In this document: in pieces, positions 48,769 to 61,600 of the stretch
Position numbering within the stretch: position 1 is the first letter of the stretch
Layout of the letters: each line of letters begins with the position of its first letter
Source: Todiramphus chloris collaris
Lineage: Eukaryota > Chordata > Aves > Coraciiformes > Alcedinidae
Assembly (NCBI GenBank): GCA_025345505.1
Contig: JANVCC010000030.1
Location: forward strand, 5,714,544 to 5,778,543
Direction: 5' to 3'
DNA: 64,000 nt
Notes under the pieces: generated by a model
Databases searched by the model: none
Seen by the model: the letters and a program-made list of their open reading frames with translations, nothing else
What the model was told of the DNA's origin: nothing
Translations under genes and position numbers: made by a program

Positions 48769-49570
48769 GAAAACAGTAGCCAGGGCACCTCAAGTTGCAA
48801 ACTATGTGCACTAGAAAAAAGAAAAAAAACCCAACATAAAAGATAAAGAGATACATAAGATTTGAGGGTTTAGGATGACTTCTTATTGAGGCACTACAGA
48901 GAAGAGCTTCTTATAACACAGGAGAAACCAAAGGTTAGGCAGCATTGCAGTGGCTCTTTTCAAGCAGATTGTTTTGATGCAATCCAGACCCAACTATATG
49001 GAATGTTGTTTATAGAAAAATCCATTTGTAACTGCAATAGCTTCATGGTTGAATGAATGAAAAGGTAGTTGCTGTACTTAAAAGAAAACAGGATGTACTA
49101 CAATGTAAGAGGGAAGTTGAGTTCTGCAAATGGCTTTAAAATAGAAGAATAAAAGAAATAAAAAGAGCACAAAGGGCAACAACCTTTGCCTGTAAGAGTC
49201 CCTTTGATTTCAAGATTTTCATTTTGTTTACCGCTATGAAAAATATCCTGTGCCAAATTTTATAGCTGTAGTATCCACAAATCAGAAATGTAAGCTTATT
49301 GGAAACTGTCAAGTTCAGCACAGAAGACCTGGATTTCATTCAAAAAGCAATCTAATCAAGGGGCTTAGATAAAAAGCTGAAAACATGAGATCAAAAGACT
49401 GGCATGACCAATGCTGAACACAAGTTAAGTGGATGTCTCAGTTGAAAATAAAGACCTGGAACCATATTCTGAAGCTAGAGTTATCACAGGCCAGAAAACA
49501 GTTTGTAGAACATCCACCCCACACCAAATGAGAAAAAAAACAAACAAACAAAACCTACATTGGCTAAAAT
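48769..49570. other. Unique DNA between two internally deleted CR1 fragments
   Basis: No gene is seen. A CAAA-like patch lies at 49531-49552, just before the next CR1. Confidence 0.55.
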
Positions 49571-49722
49571 GAACCTCAAGCTGCACCATGTCACCATCCC
49601 TGGAGATACTTAAATGACACGTAGATGAGGTGTTGAGGAATGTGGTTTAGTGGTAGGATTGGCAGTGTTAATAGTTCGACTCTATGATCTTAAAGGTCTT
49701 TACCAACCAAAACGATTCTATG
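49571..49722 (+). mobile_element. CR1 LINE with internal deletion, complete tail
   Basis: It begins cctcaagctgcaccatg, then at about 49588-49591 jumps to tcaccatccctggagata, skipping the part of CR1 that encodes [12 protein letters not shown] to LPRAVV. The tail is complete: cgactctatgatcttaaagg and acgattctatg. Unlike the 40.6 kb copy, the join changes the frame. The same strand carries a very similar deletion 0.9 kb upstream. Confidence 0.9.
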
Positions 49723-50130
49723 TCTCTGCATGCTGCTAAATCAACACTTGTTCAGAAGCCTACCCCTAGCTCAAGTTTGGAGACAGCATAACCAGTAACC
49801 GTGAGCACATTAATCGAGAGGAAAAAAGCTAAAACCCAGAAGTCTGATGCCATCCTATGACATGCTTCATAGTTCTGCTCATTTGTTCGATCAGACATTG
49901 CTAATGAAATGCACCAAGTCTGGTCAGGGAAGGACAGAAACACCAGTCTCACAGTCCTGAGGCAATAGCCAAGTTTCAGGGCTTTATTTCTTCTCATGGT
50001 GAAAAAAAGTTTTCCTACAAGCATCTCAAATTGCACAACATCATTAGAGGCAAATAAATCCCACGAGTTCCACTGCTCTTCCCTCACCCACTCCTTACAT
50101 GTCCCTTACTCAAGGACGTAAGTACAGCAG

Positions 50131-50212
50131 TGGACTAGGCAGTGCTGGGTTGATGGTTGGACTCAATGATCTTAAAGGTCTTTTCCAACCTAAACGATTC
50201 TATGATTCTATA
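50131..50212 (+). mobile_element. CR1 LINE 3' tail, 82 bases
   Basis: The copy holds cagtgctgggttgatggttgg, aatgatcttaaaggtctt and a clean double octamer, gattctatgattctat. Good preservation suggests a fairly recent, strongly 5'-truncated insertion. Confidence 0.92.
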
Positions 50213-53200
50213 GCCTTTGTCATTCCTTCTCACTTACCACCATCCCCATACTAACACTCCAGAAAGGACTGCTGAATTGCTCAGGAAATGACATTAATCT
50301 TCTGAAATTTATATGAATAAGAATTCTTCCAATTTTATAAGATGCATCAGGCTTACTAATTAGAACAGCATATTTATCAAATCAATTCCAAGGTGACTGC
50401 AAGTGCTTCATGATCTTGGTTCAAGAACTACATATTAGTATTTAGTGAGACTGTGTTTTCCTGTTTCCCCCAGTCATTTGGGGGGAGTACTCTGAGCAGC
50501 AATTTATTGAAGTCATTGCAAGAACTCCTGAATTAAAGGCTGCAATCTGACAGAGTGAGGAAACAGTCATTCTCAGCTTAAAAATTAAACACATAAAGCA
50601 GAGAAATAAAATAGATGTACTTCATTTCTCTGATCATTTCTAGTGATAGCACACTTAGATGTTAAACCTACATCTTTCTCAATTACTAGTAGTTTCTAGA
50701 TTACATATAAAACAACCTGTGATCTTTCTCCTGAAAGAGATGGATTTACAGAGGCCTCTTGTAGAAGACAAGGTAAGTGGTGGACGTGTCATCTTCAAGA
50801 ACTTCCACTCCATGCAGAAGACAACAGTAGATGGAATGAGGTGGTAGTGATAATCAGACCTAGATCCAAATTATTTTTGAGGATATGAGAACTCATAAAA
50901 GCTGCTAATAGAAAATTTTCAGAGCACTCACAGGAGCAAACAAGCAGTTTATGAATATGTTTTATCAGATAAATCGCAGTGGCCATAGGGGAGTCATTGC
51001 CCCAGCCTCAGTACTGCTGCAAAAATAAACCTTCTACCTGATCGTATTTTGCCCACACTAAAAACGTTTTACTACTGAGGTGTAACTAAATCGCATTTGA
51101 ACCATGTTACCTAATCATGCCTATTTTGATGTCTAAAATGTAACTTGACTCAGGGGCAGTGTTATAACACAGCACCCATCAACGCTAATAGGATAAATCC
51201 CATTATCTGTTTCAAGTGATGACAGGGCTCTAACTGGATTTTGTGCTACATAAGAACCCCAAATGTTAAGAGAGAAATCAGCATCAGGAAAATGTTTGCG
51301 TGAACACATGGATAGAACCACATCACTTCATGAATGGCGTAGATTGACTAGTGGAACAAAAAAATAAAGGAAATATTTTTCTCCAGTACAACCAACTACT
51401 ATTTAAAAGGAAAATAAATAATTAAATAAATACATGAAAAGAAAAAGTGGTGGGCCATCAGATGAGTCCTATTTGTACATTTAAAAAAAGATATAGATGC
51501 TTTGCAAGTATACAGCAGAAAAATATACATTTCCACGGGTAAATTTAAACATTCATGTATTTAGGCAAGGCCAGAGGTACTGGCAAACAACAAAATGTTA
51601 GAGAGAAAATAAGCATCTAAAGGAAAGCTACTGGGTCAGCAGTATATAAACAAATGAGGCAGAGAAGTGTTCAGTCAACTACTTGTTATGATAATGCAAA
51701 AATAGTAGAATTTTTGAAGCACAGAACCACCAGATACACAGTGACTGAGTAGCTTTGGTTAATGGGTGGATACAGACAGCCCAGCACTGGCAAAAGCAAG
51801 GCCATAATCTGGGTACCAAATATAAACATGTAAATCATTGTTGAATACAGAAATCATACGGGAGATTCTTGTGGTGATTGCAAATAATAAAACCATCTGT
51901 CCAGGAGTAAGAAGCACTACACTGGGCAAAGGAGGGAACGAAGCATCAATCACAGCAAGTCACACTGGCAATGGAAAAGATGCTACTGGAAGCTCATCTG
52001 GAAAATTATGTGCCATTGTGATTAGCACATAAAGTCATTGCAGAAATCAAGCAGGTGCAGGTCAGAGCTATCAATTCACACATAATTTGGAGGGGTTTTA
52101 ACAGCAGAGAGATTTGCCAGCCTTAGCCTCTCAATCTTAGAACAATGGAACCTAAGTGGGATTTTTTGCCAACATTTATGAGACCTTGATGGCAGCAGTT
52201 TTTAAAAACAACCTATGAGTGCCCAGAGGTGAAGGACAAAAGCAGAAAGGACCAGTATTCTCGGAAATTAAAAGGTGTCCTTACACAAAGTTTGACTTTA
52301 CTCCTGGACAGACATCTTTCTCCCATTTTATTTAGGCTCCTAGTATGTATTTTCAACAGTGTTCTCATACCGAAATTACACAGGACTGTACGTAGAGACA
52401 GACACGTAGACGGATGGATCACCAAAGACAGACAGCTTTCCATGAACTGAACTTTCCGCTTGTTCTGTTTTATGTTTTTTAAAAGCACCTCATATGGACA
52501 AGAAACCCAGAACTGGATCTTCCTCTACCACACACTCTTCCTGGTTTGAGTCAGTTATGGAGAGTTGTACCAGATTCAACCTCTCTAATGTCCTCTGGCT
52601 GACTGGCCAAGAGTAGGCAAAGATGCAAAAATACAGACCATAGAAATCCTACTTTCTAGTTTACATAGTAGATTAACTGATAATAGGATTGGGATGAATT
52701 TTGAGAGATAAGGATGACAGTGTCTGCATTCTGAACAGGATATACTTGATATAAGATCGCTCCAAATCTCCTTAAACATTAAATAAATAAATTGGAGCTT
52801 ATGTGCACATACCACTGCTGCAAGCATGAAGTGTATCTCTTCTCAGGTTTTCTGGAATTTTAAGGTTTCTTTCAATTTATTGCTGGATTCTATTTTCAGC
52901 AAGGGCTGTGCCCTTGTAGTACCCAGAGACCTTGGAACTAAGTATCTCTGGTAAGAACACTTCATACATTTTACCCATAGCATTTGGAATTCAGTTTCAT
53001 CCGCACACTTAGTGATGACTTCACCAATTCAATACTACAAATGAAATACAGAGTGGGATGCACAACTATAAAAATGAACAACAAAACAGTGGAAAGAAAG
53101 ATGTGTTTTACCTATTCCTGCTCATGTCAGTACTTCTATTAATTGTACTATCGCTGTAAGAGCTCCCAGGTGCTACCTAAAGCATTAAGAACAATCTAAT

Positions 53201-55873
53201 CGTTGTGCTATGATCAATAATTAGTTTTCAATCTCCACCATTAAACAGAATAAAAAATAACAATGTATAATTTTCCTATTATATTTCACTGCACTGCAGC
53301 ATTTTGTCTTTCAATAAACTGAGCTTTCCCAGTTTAAAGAGGAGATTCTAACCTCACCTTTCTAGCAAACAAGATGGATACAAGTTTATAAAAGAGAAGA
53401 TAACTCCAAGTGGCCTCAGCACCTAAAAATAGGAACGGAGAGCCCATTGCTGGGGCTGACAAGCGATGAAAGTAGCTAACAGTGAAGATGCAACTTGTAT
53501 GTTCTCCATCACTCCTGAAATGCTGTATATAAATGCACGGACATATAAATGGTTGCTTTCTTTTGACAATCCTTTTTTAACACAGTAAGCATCAGTTTAA
53601 ATGAACTAATAAAAAATAACAGTATTGCAAGATCTGTTTCTACCTCAGTTCCTATTTTCTTGAATTCCTGTGCAAGCTTTATCACGGATATAGTTATTTT
53701 TAATCACTCAGGATAACTCACACATTATATAGGATGTGAAAACACTTAAGACTGCCGAAGGCTTCACTGTCCCTGTTCATTTCACAGTAAAGCTAAAGAA
53801 GAGCTTTCAAGTTTAGAAAATGTGTATTGATACGAAGGCACTGAGGCAGGAACAATACCAGCACAGTGCCGACACTTCTTTTTCAAAGGAGTGTTTGTCA
53901 GAAACCTTAGGAAGTTCAGGAACCTCATGGTCCTTAGGAAGGCAGACTTCCCAAGCACTCTGAAATATAAGTACTGTTTGGTATCCCTCCAATCACTCAT
54001 TTCTCTCCAAAGAACATGAAGGACTTAACTGAGACAGAAACATAGAAAGGACGCTGAAGATCAAAATCTGATCTAATGCATTCTTTTAAAATAAGTAAAA
54101 AAATAAAAGCTATGAATCCAAATGCTAACTTTGTACTGTATGACCTCCTCAGCTATACAGATAAGCTATAGCATAACCTTGCATTAATAATGAAATCTGG
54201 CAATTTTATACCTTTTTAATAATGTATGCCAAATATATTTGGGTTTAGGAAGGACGGCATTCATTTATCGATCACGATGCATTATCTCCAACTTGGAAAT
54301 TTCTAAGCAGCTTTCATCTCCTGTGCAATTCTAAATAATTCAGAATGTCATTTCAGTTGGGTTATTTTGTTTGTATTTTTTCTTATCAAATTTGTCGGTT
54401 TTAATCAAAAGAAAAGCTGACAGACCTATAGCAAAGGGTCAAACATCCATCTTGTATTACTTTGAAAGTCCAAAAAACTCATCCTGAAAAGCCCAACGAG
54501 TGAGGATATTACTGTCTAATTCTTATTTTTCAGAACAGCAACCTCTGTACCCACTGTATTTGTACAACATTACATGTATATTTAATAATGACTAGAATAA
54601 CAGTAGCAAATAACTTTGAGTTCTTGTTGAAAGGACATATTCACATTATAATTTCTTAAAAGTTATTTCTTCATTTTGCCTTAAGATTGGGACAGTTCAT
54701 CCCTGCCAGTTCTCATCATGGAAACAGAAATTTTGGTCAGGTTCCTAAGTTGAAAAGTAAATTTAAACATGCAGGAAATGATTACTAATTTGTACTGCAG
54801 GTCTGCATTCACTTCAAAGGTGAATTCTTGAGGAAGGTACTGACAAAACTATGCAGCTTAGAGATTTACAAGCTTATCTGGGGAATATTTTAATATTAAT
54901 GAATTTCCAGCAAGGTTACTTTTTATTTCCCCTATCTATAATTAGTGGGAGGGACAATAAGGGATTAGAACAAAAAGATGCCACAGTGATACTGAAAAAT
55001 AAGAAAGAGAAGACGACAAATGGCATAAACAGTGTCTCAGAGAAATTAATCAGGAGCACTGCAGTTCCTGAGCCTTTGAATGGTCAGTTCAAGAGATAAT
55101 ATTATCATATAAAAGGGATTATTGTAGGACTTTACAGATCAGAGGTCAAGGATTACATCAGATTTTAGGGAGAAAAGTTATGCTACATGAGACAATTAAG
55201 AAGCGTTTGTTTTCATCACTACAATCAGAGAAGGCACGGGGACAAATTCCAAAGTCACACCTCAGTGGCTACAAATTAATCACCTTCTATAATCAATAGC
55301 CGCCTTTAGGATGGCTCAGATCATCAACTGAAGTGATGCTTTGAGTGCTTCGGTGATAAAAGAAGATTTAACACTGTATGAAGTCATAAAACAATAATCC
55401 AATGAGTTATCAGATTATATGTCTGTGCGATTAGAAACTGTGTTATTCTCTAACTTGTGCCCACTCTCGCCTAACTGGTGTTTCCTTCCATCTTCCCAGA
55501 AAGTTACTCATACCAATTCTGACCATTATGCATCATGGCATTTGATGTGATTAAGTTTCAAGAAATACTCAGCAAAGGTGACCTAAGCACCCGGGTCATA
55601 CGCATGCCCTACACACCTCTCAGGTGAACACATCATGTAGCAAAGATTTATTTCTGGTTTCATACGTTGGAGTATCATTAAATCACATTGCAATTCCTTA
55701 TAAAGCTGCTGAATAGCTTCTACAATTTAGCCATGTTCAACCATCTTTGAATGAAAAGTTCCTGTCCTTCATGCTGTTTTCCCACAGGACCTTTTTGTGG
55801 ATATCAAGGAAACCACAGTGTGCAGCCATGGCTAAAAGGCACTGTAACTCCTATGAGGAATTCAAAAGCATCA
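50213..55873. other. 5.7 kb mostly unique DNA
   Basis: No gene is recognised. A faint CR1 RT relic may lie at about 52960-53045. At 55200-55560 there is a stretch with several taatcaat and ttatcagatt words that could be regulatory but cannot be judged from one sequence. Small frames (for example 50659-50847 and 54851-55099) have no recognisable domain. Confidence 0.5.
52960..53045 (-). mobile_element. Possible old CR1 RT relic
   Basis: The minus strand can be read as 'ITKCADETEF', which resembles the CR1 RT motif region usually written SKFADDTKL. The DNA also recalls the CR1 words tttcatccgcacacttagtg and accaattcaat. Sequence on either side does not clearly continue the match, so this is a weak call. 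Confidence 0.3.
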
Positions 55874-56093
55874 ATCAGGTTGGACATTAGGAAGAATTTT
55901 TTCACTGAAAGGGTTGTCAAGCCCTGAACCAGGCTGCTCAGGGCAGTGGTTGAATCACCATCCCTGTCTGTGTTCTAAAGTGGTGTAGATAATGGTGCTT
56001 AGGGATATGGTTTAGCAGTGGACATGGAGAGTAGGGTTTTTAGTTGGGACTCTACGATCTTTTCCAGTCTAGGTGATTCTATGAGTCTATGGT
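55874..56093 (+). mobile_element. CR1 LINE, 5'-truncated, complete tail
   Basis: The copy begins in the [16 protein letters not shown] part (aggttggacattaggaag), then actgaaagggttgtcaagcc, aatcaccatccctgtctg and gggatatggtttagcagtgg. It ends with gtgattctatgagtctatgg. The DIRK-to-DMV coding end is broken by small changes. A 9-bp hairpin begins just past its terminus. Confidence 0.92.
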
Positions 56094-57176
56094 TCCATGC
56101 AATTCCATGGTCTTTGGAATTGCTTGGACACCTTAAATTACCTGGAAATTAATCAGGCTCCGAGTTGCTGTTGTATTTATACAATGAGGGAAAACCTGCA
56201 AAAACTCAATTCCCCCTAAAGCACCTGAGTAGGAAGTTCAGATACAAACATAAGGATATTCCAAAAAGAGAGCGTGATTCTAGAGAGGCAAGGTCCTCGG
56301 TATAATTTGTCCTTTCTGAAACAGAAGCCGGGACATTTTCTAAAGCTGAGCTCTCCAGTTTCTTTCTCACTGAAGACAAACTGTGAGTGGTCACATTTTC
56401 AGCATAATAACCTATTTTGGTCAGGGAGCTGCCTGAAGGTCCAAAATAAAAAGGCAAAACTGACAACAGCCTTGCTGTGATTGAAATCCAAACCCACACA
56501 TGTACAGAAACTCAAGCAGTGCTTTACAGCTCCAAACGGCATCAACACCACTCAAACCTAATTGCAGAGGTTTGGCTTTCACAAGGCAGTACCTGTAGTT
56601 GTTTGCCTCCAAGAAATAAGATTAGAAACAGTTCAAATCATGCTTGTTCTGCTCTTGATTGTGTCTGGGAGTTCCAGCACATCAGTGAAGATGTATTAAC
56701 ACAGCTTCTGTCCTGGAAATTCAATTATCAGCCCTGCTTCCATGTTCTACAGGCAAAGTCTGCTTACAGTACATGTTAACAGCTATGCAAATCCCAGTAG
56801 AGCTTAAGTTGTCTTTATCTTTCTAGCAGCGAAATGCAGTGCAATGCTCAGGGTGGAAATAAGTTCTTATTGGTAATAAAGCCAAATGACCTCTAAGTGT
56901 AGACACCCTGAAGTGGAGCCTACAACTTCCAGCAGATGCTTTTGTGAGGCCACAGGAAGCCCTGGAGGCAGCAGCACCCAACACACACTCTCAACAAAGC
57001 ACCATCTGCACAACACCACCTATGCCATCATCCCTTGCACTCTTCTCTAAAACAATACAAATTTTTAATTCATTTATGCATGGGAGAGAACAGGTCCTAT
57101 AGGTGGGTTATGACATGGGGCTAAAGAACTGCCTGCAGCTGGGTGGCCCTGACATCCCTCAGGACAGAGGAGATCT
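56094..57176. other. Unique DNA with a hairpin next to a CR1 end
   Basis: GCAATTCCA (56099-56107) and TGGAATTGC (56115-56123) are exact inverted repeats with a 7-base loop. No gene is recognised; the open frames at 56206-56779 overlap on both strands and have no domain. Confidence 0.55.
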
Positions 57177-57660
57177 CATAGAATAACTAAACATTTTGGG
57201 TTGGAAGGGATCTTTCAAGGCCATCTAGTCCAACCCCTCTGCAGTGAGCCAGGACATCTGCAACTAGATGCTTGTCAGAGCCTGATCCAACCTCACCTAG
57301 AATGGTTTCAGGAATGGGGCACCAACCACCCCTCTGGGCAACCTGGGCCAAGGCCTCACCATCTTCAGCAGAAAAACAAACAAACAAACAAAAAAACCAA
57401 CACCAAAAAACAAAACAAAACAAAAGTATTATCTGCTCTACATCTCCACTCCTTTAGTTTAAAACCATTACCCCTTGTCCCATCACAACAGGCCTTGATA
57501 AAGCGATTGTCCCCAATCTTTCTGACAGGCCCTTTGAAGTACTAAAAGGCACCAATAAGGTCTTCTCAGAGCCTTCCCTTCTCCAGGCTGAACAAACCAA
57601 CTCTCTCAGCATGGCCTCATAGCAGAGGGGTTCCAGCCCTCGAAGCACTTCTGTGGCCCT
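57177..57660 (-). mobile_element. CR1 LINE, 3' part with internal CAAA expansion
   Basis: The inverted tail (catagaataactaaac, ttgggttggaagggatc, tctagtccaacccctctg) is interrupted at 57371-57425 by a CAAA-rich tract, then resumes with the RT-coding part (ccccttgtcccatcacaac, ccttctccaggctgaac) to about 57660. It belongs to the same tail class as the copies at 75, 7782 and 16637. Antisense frames that run through the CAAA tract are shadows. Confidence 0.92.
57371..57425. repeat. CAAA-rich tract inside CR1
   Basis: Irregular CAAA, CCAA and CAAAA units lie where other copies have a short aaaaattt-like stretch, so the tract arose by expansion of an A-rich point within the element. Confidence 0.9.
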
Positions 57661-60600
57661 GTATCTATATGATACAGACTTTTCTCAAGTGCAAAAGGAT
57701 CTGTGCCTCTTGCAGACACTGAAAAGCCTGTTCTGTTTGCTGGGGAAAGTACCAAGAAGGACAGGTAAATCTCCAGCTTGAGACAGGGACAGCTCCTGAA
57801 CAGAGACTGACACATTTTAGGGACTTTGCACCAACTGAGTTTTTGCACCTAGGTGACCTCAAGGGCCAAAGGAAAACAAAAAAAACCAAAAATCAGAGAA
57901 GTACCTGTAGTTAACCACAAGCCAAGGCAATGGACTGCAACTTATATGCAGCCATTCAAGTCAAGGTGCTTAACTTTCAGTTGGAGAGGGAATGGAGACA
58001 ATGATAATCTCTGATTTTCTACCTGCAGTCCACATTTCCAGAGAGCAGCAAAGAAACTTCGGTTCTACAAGACATAAATATTGGCGGATAACATCCAGTT
58101 GTACTTTTAACCAAAACATTATTTATTCTCCAGTGACTCTCCAATACCATTGCTACAATTTTTCTGGTTTCAGAGGACACAGAAATAACTTATATCACTT
58201 CCTCCCACTATATAATACTTGAGTAGGGTAATGTATAAGTCCTCCTTCAAGATGATGTAGCACTTATAAACAAGGTGAAATATTAACTCTGAACATTGCA
58301 CAGTGGGTCTGAATTTCCCCTCTGGTATTGATTTTGTTTTATTATGTTTTAATAAGCAAGACCAAACTACGAATCCTACTTCATGGTAAATGACATTTAA
58401 TAATGTAAAATCTATCTGACGTGCGTGAACTTTGCATAACTCACATGGACTTTGGAGGGTCCTTCTGAAAGCAGAGACCTTGCAGCACCAAGGCCACTGC
58501 AAAACGTGTGTTGTCATGGAAAATACAGATCATAATTCAGAATGGTTATGCCCGATCAAAAGAGAAGAGCGTGGAAAGCAAAGACATGGAGATGTGAGCT
58601 ACGAAACAAACCAATTTAGCACAGTAGAGATAATAAGCAGTGGATGAAACTAATAAGTAATATAAATCTCTGTTTAGCCAATGCAAGACCATTCCACAGG
58701 ACAAACAGTCACCAGTGAGGTACAGCAAACATCAGCTAACAATGCCCAGTGCCAGGAGCCACCCTTGTGGAGTTTTCTCTTTAAAATGCACAAAGGTCTT
58801 CTTGCCTGTAAAAAATTGATGCTTTAATAGATTTATACAGCTTCAGTTTGTCCCTGATTCTTTGCTCTCTCCCTTCAAGCAACAGAGTAGATGGGAACAC
58901 AAGCTGTGCACTCCTTCCAGGGAGAGCACAGAGGAGGAAAAGAAAGGGAAAAGAAAAATGCTGGTGCATGAAATCTGGCAGGTGGTAAGTACCCAGTAGC
59001 TTTTGGTAACTACTTTGCTATAGTACAACACAAAAGGAAGTAATCATTATCGGTGATGCTGCTGTACAATAAAGCATAATACACTAAGCAGGAAGACTTT
59101 AATAGAAAGACACTGTGATTTGTGATACGCTGAATGAAGCAGAACATCCTCAGATGTAATCATCTTTTAAGATGCTATTTCCTCAGAAGAAACTATGCAA
59201 TTATTTACAAAGAATCGTAAACACACAATAAAAGTCAGATTTTAAATTGCCCATGCATATGCCATCTGTCAAAATAATATTTTCAAAACAAGTCAAAGTT
59301 GGTAAATTATCTCACTGCTGATGGCACATGCAGGAGGACTGGGACCAGCATGGTGATAGCCTCCGTACATAAAACCCTTCCATTCTCATTTCTCACTGCC
59401 TGGCCTTCACAGACTGAAGATGAATGAAGTAATCATCTTTAAAGAGCTCTGCCGTCTAAAAGGAAATAATTTAAAGAGCACGAATTAGCAGTTACAAAAA
59501 ATATAAAACTGTCCCACTCTACTGTGCCTCACTATTTAAAACACTTCCAAAAATTACCAAAAGATTTTCAAAATAGATCGTAGCGTTCCTTTCTGGAAGC
59601 TCTAGTTGTCTCGGTGCAATTCTTATTGGTTCATTTGTTAAAGTGTAAGAAATCTAAAATGAATATGCCTCTGGGTTTTACAGAATGAAGAAATGAGCGC
59701 AATTTGCATTGAAGAAAAAAAAAAATAATCTGGCTTGATTACAGGCAAGGGAAAGATGCCTCTGCTTCCCCAAACTGCCTTCACGGACATGGGGATGTCC
59801 ATCTGCTTCACAGTATTCAAATGTCTCATATACCAGCTGAGTCAGATTCAAAGTTACAAATAATTTATGGGACCTTCAACTTGATGACTCAGATTATAAT
59901 TGAGGCTTCTATTTTCATATTAGGATGGTCAAACTAATAGTAATTTCCTTGAAATATTTAATACCTATGAAGATGGTCTTCTCACAACCTAACACAGCCC
60001 TCCTCTGATGTGAGATGTGGGACGGGTAAGATGATTACGTGTATATGTCACTTGAGATGGAAATAAGAGATGATATTAGCAAAAAGGGATTTAGGAAGGG
60101 TAGGCCCATCTTCACCGCCACTCCACTGCTTCTCAACCCAGTTGTACCTCCAACAAAGTCCCAAGGAGTTGTCCCTTATGTCCATGGACTTTCACCACTT
60201 TCAGGACACTGTTTGCATTTTTCTATGCCTTGGCTAATATACACCAAAATTTACACCAGAACTGATGATAATCCAAGCAAGTAAATATAACATCCATAAA
60301 TGTATAAAAGAAAGCTGCAGCACAAAATCAGAATACGAAAATACTCTCCATTAAAGCCATAAAGGGGCCTAATAAAGTGTTAGATATACTGCTCCAGCCA
60401 CTTATTACAAGCTGCAGTGCAAAGCAAATGTGAATTCCTTCCTCACTAGGAAAATAGGACTCTGGTTTATATTCAAGCATCCATAGCAAGGCTCACAATG
60501 CTGCCTGTAAAGCTGTTACTTGGGTTTGGTTAATGCCTAACCAAAAAAAAAAAAAAACCCAAAAAAACAAAAAACCACTTTCAATAGTCAAAATGTAATT

Positions 60601-61373
60601 AAAAAAAATAGAATTTCAACCTGTTTGAAGTTCCCTCTCCAGGTGAAAAGTCAGTTTAGCTGCTTCACTGAAAAATACTATTGTCATTGTCACTATGTCA
60701 GAAGAGACTTGAAAAACTCAAGGCAAGAATTTTTAAAAATTCAAGCGTATATATTTCAAATAGAACTGAAATAGGATCAAGCAGAAGGTGAAGTTATTTC
60801 TAGGAACTGACTATGACACTAATTTCTCCTGTGAATTTCATTTCCAACTCTTGGTTAATTAAGAAACACAGGTCATTACATGCAAAAATGCAGCTCAGAC
60901 ACATGACAAAGCAGGGAGGACAGTGAACAATTAGAGCAGAATCTCCTCTGAGACCAAAGGAACTTTGGTTACCAAGCTCAGGATAACAACATTCCCACCT
61001 GCAAACCATAGGTTGCACTCGTAGGTATACCTTGTGCTCAGCTCCACTGAGAACATCTCTCTACTATTTTCCCACATAAGCAGAGAACTGCATGAGAAAA
61101 CACAGGCCACTTCAAAGACATTCCTCTCCAGGAGCTGTAAAGTGACTGGACTTGACTCCTGCCAAAAAAAGCTCAACATCATCATCTCCACTCCCCCTTC
61201 TTCCAATTGTCCCATAGCCCACAAATGCGCCCTTGCACACGAGGGAATCTGGCTTCCCAGGCACAACCTCCCTGCTCTTCCTAGCTCAGGAGCCAGTAGT
61301 GGAAGAGTTCACCTGCTTTTAACTCCCTTCCTCAATATCCTATTACATATACTATAGTATAAAAGTCGCACTA
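57661..61373. other. Unique DNA, 3.7 kb
   Basis: No gene or transposon is recognised. An A14 run plus CAAA-like units lies at 60541-60577. Frames at 58170-58517 (115 codons, minus), 60931-61266 (111, minus) and 61034-61357 (107, plus) overlap one another or lack any domain and are not called. Confidence 0.55.
60541..60577. repeat. A14 and CAAA-like low-complexity tract
   Basis: Runs of A broken by CCC and single C; no body of a retrotransposed sequence is visible upstream. Confidence 0.85.
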
Positions 61374-61600
61374 GGGGAGGTTTAAGTTGGACAGAAGGAA
61401 CAATCTCTTCCCCCAGAAGGGCTGTCCAGGCCTGGCCCAGGATGCCCAGGGCAGGGGTGGAGTCCCCATCCCTGGAGGAGTTTCAAAGCCATGGAGATGT
61501 GGTGCTGAGGGACCTGGTTTAGCGGTGAGCTGTCAGTGCTGAGTTAACAGTTGATCACTTAAAGATCTTTTCTAACCTAAACAGTTCTATGATTCTATGG
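61374..61600 (+). mobile_element. CR1 LINE, 5'-truncated, complete tail
   Basis: The copy starts ggggaggtttaagttgg and contains cttcccccagaagggctg, gagtccccatccctggagg and ggtttagcggtgagctg. It ends with the octamers gttctatgattctatgg. The coding remnant corresponds to the last residues of the RT protein. By shared words it belongs to the same subfamily as the copies at 11.2 and 36.2 kb, but it is truncated before their atypical 5' segment. Confidence 0.94.

Noticed and set aside
55200..55560. Stretch with many taatcaat and ttatcagatt words as a conserved enhancer
   Set aside because: Such words are common in AT-rich DNA, and conservation cannot be judged from one genome.
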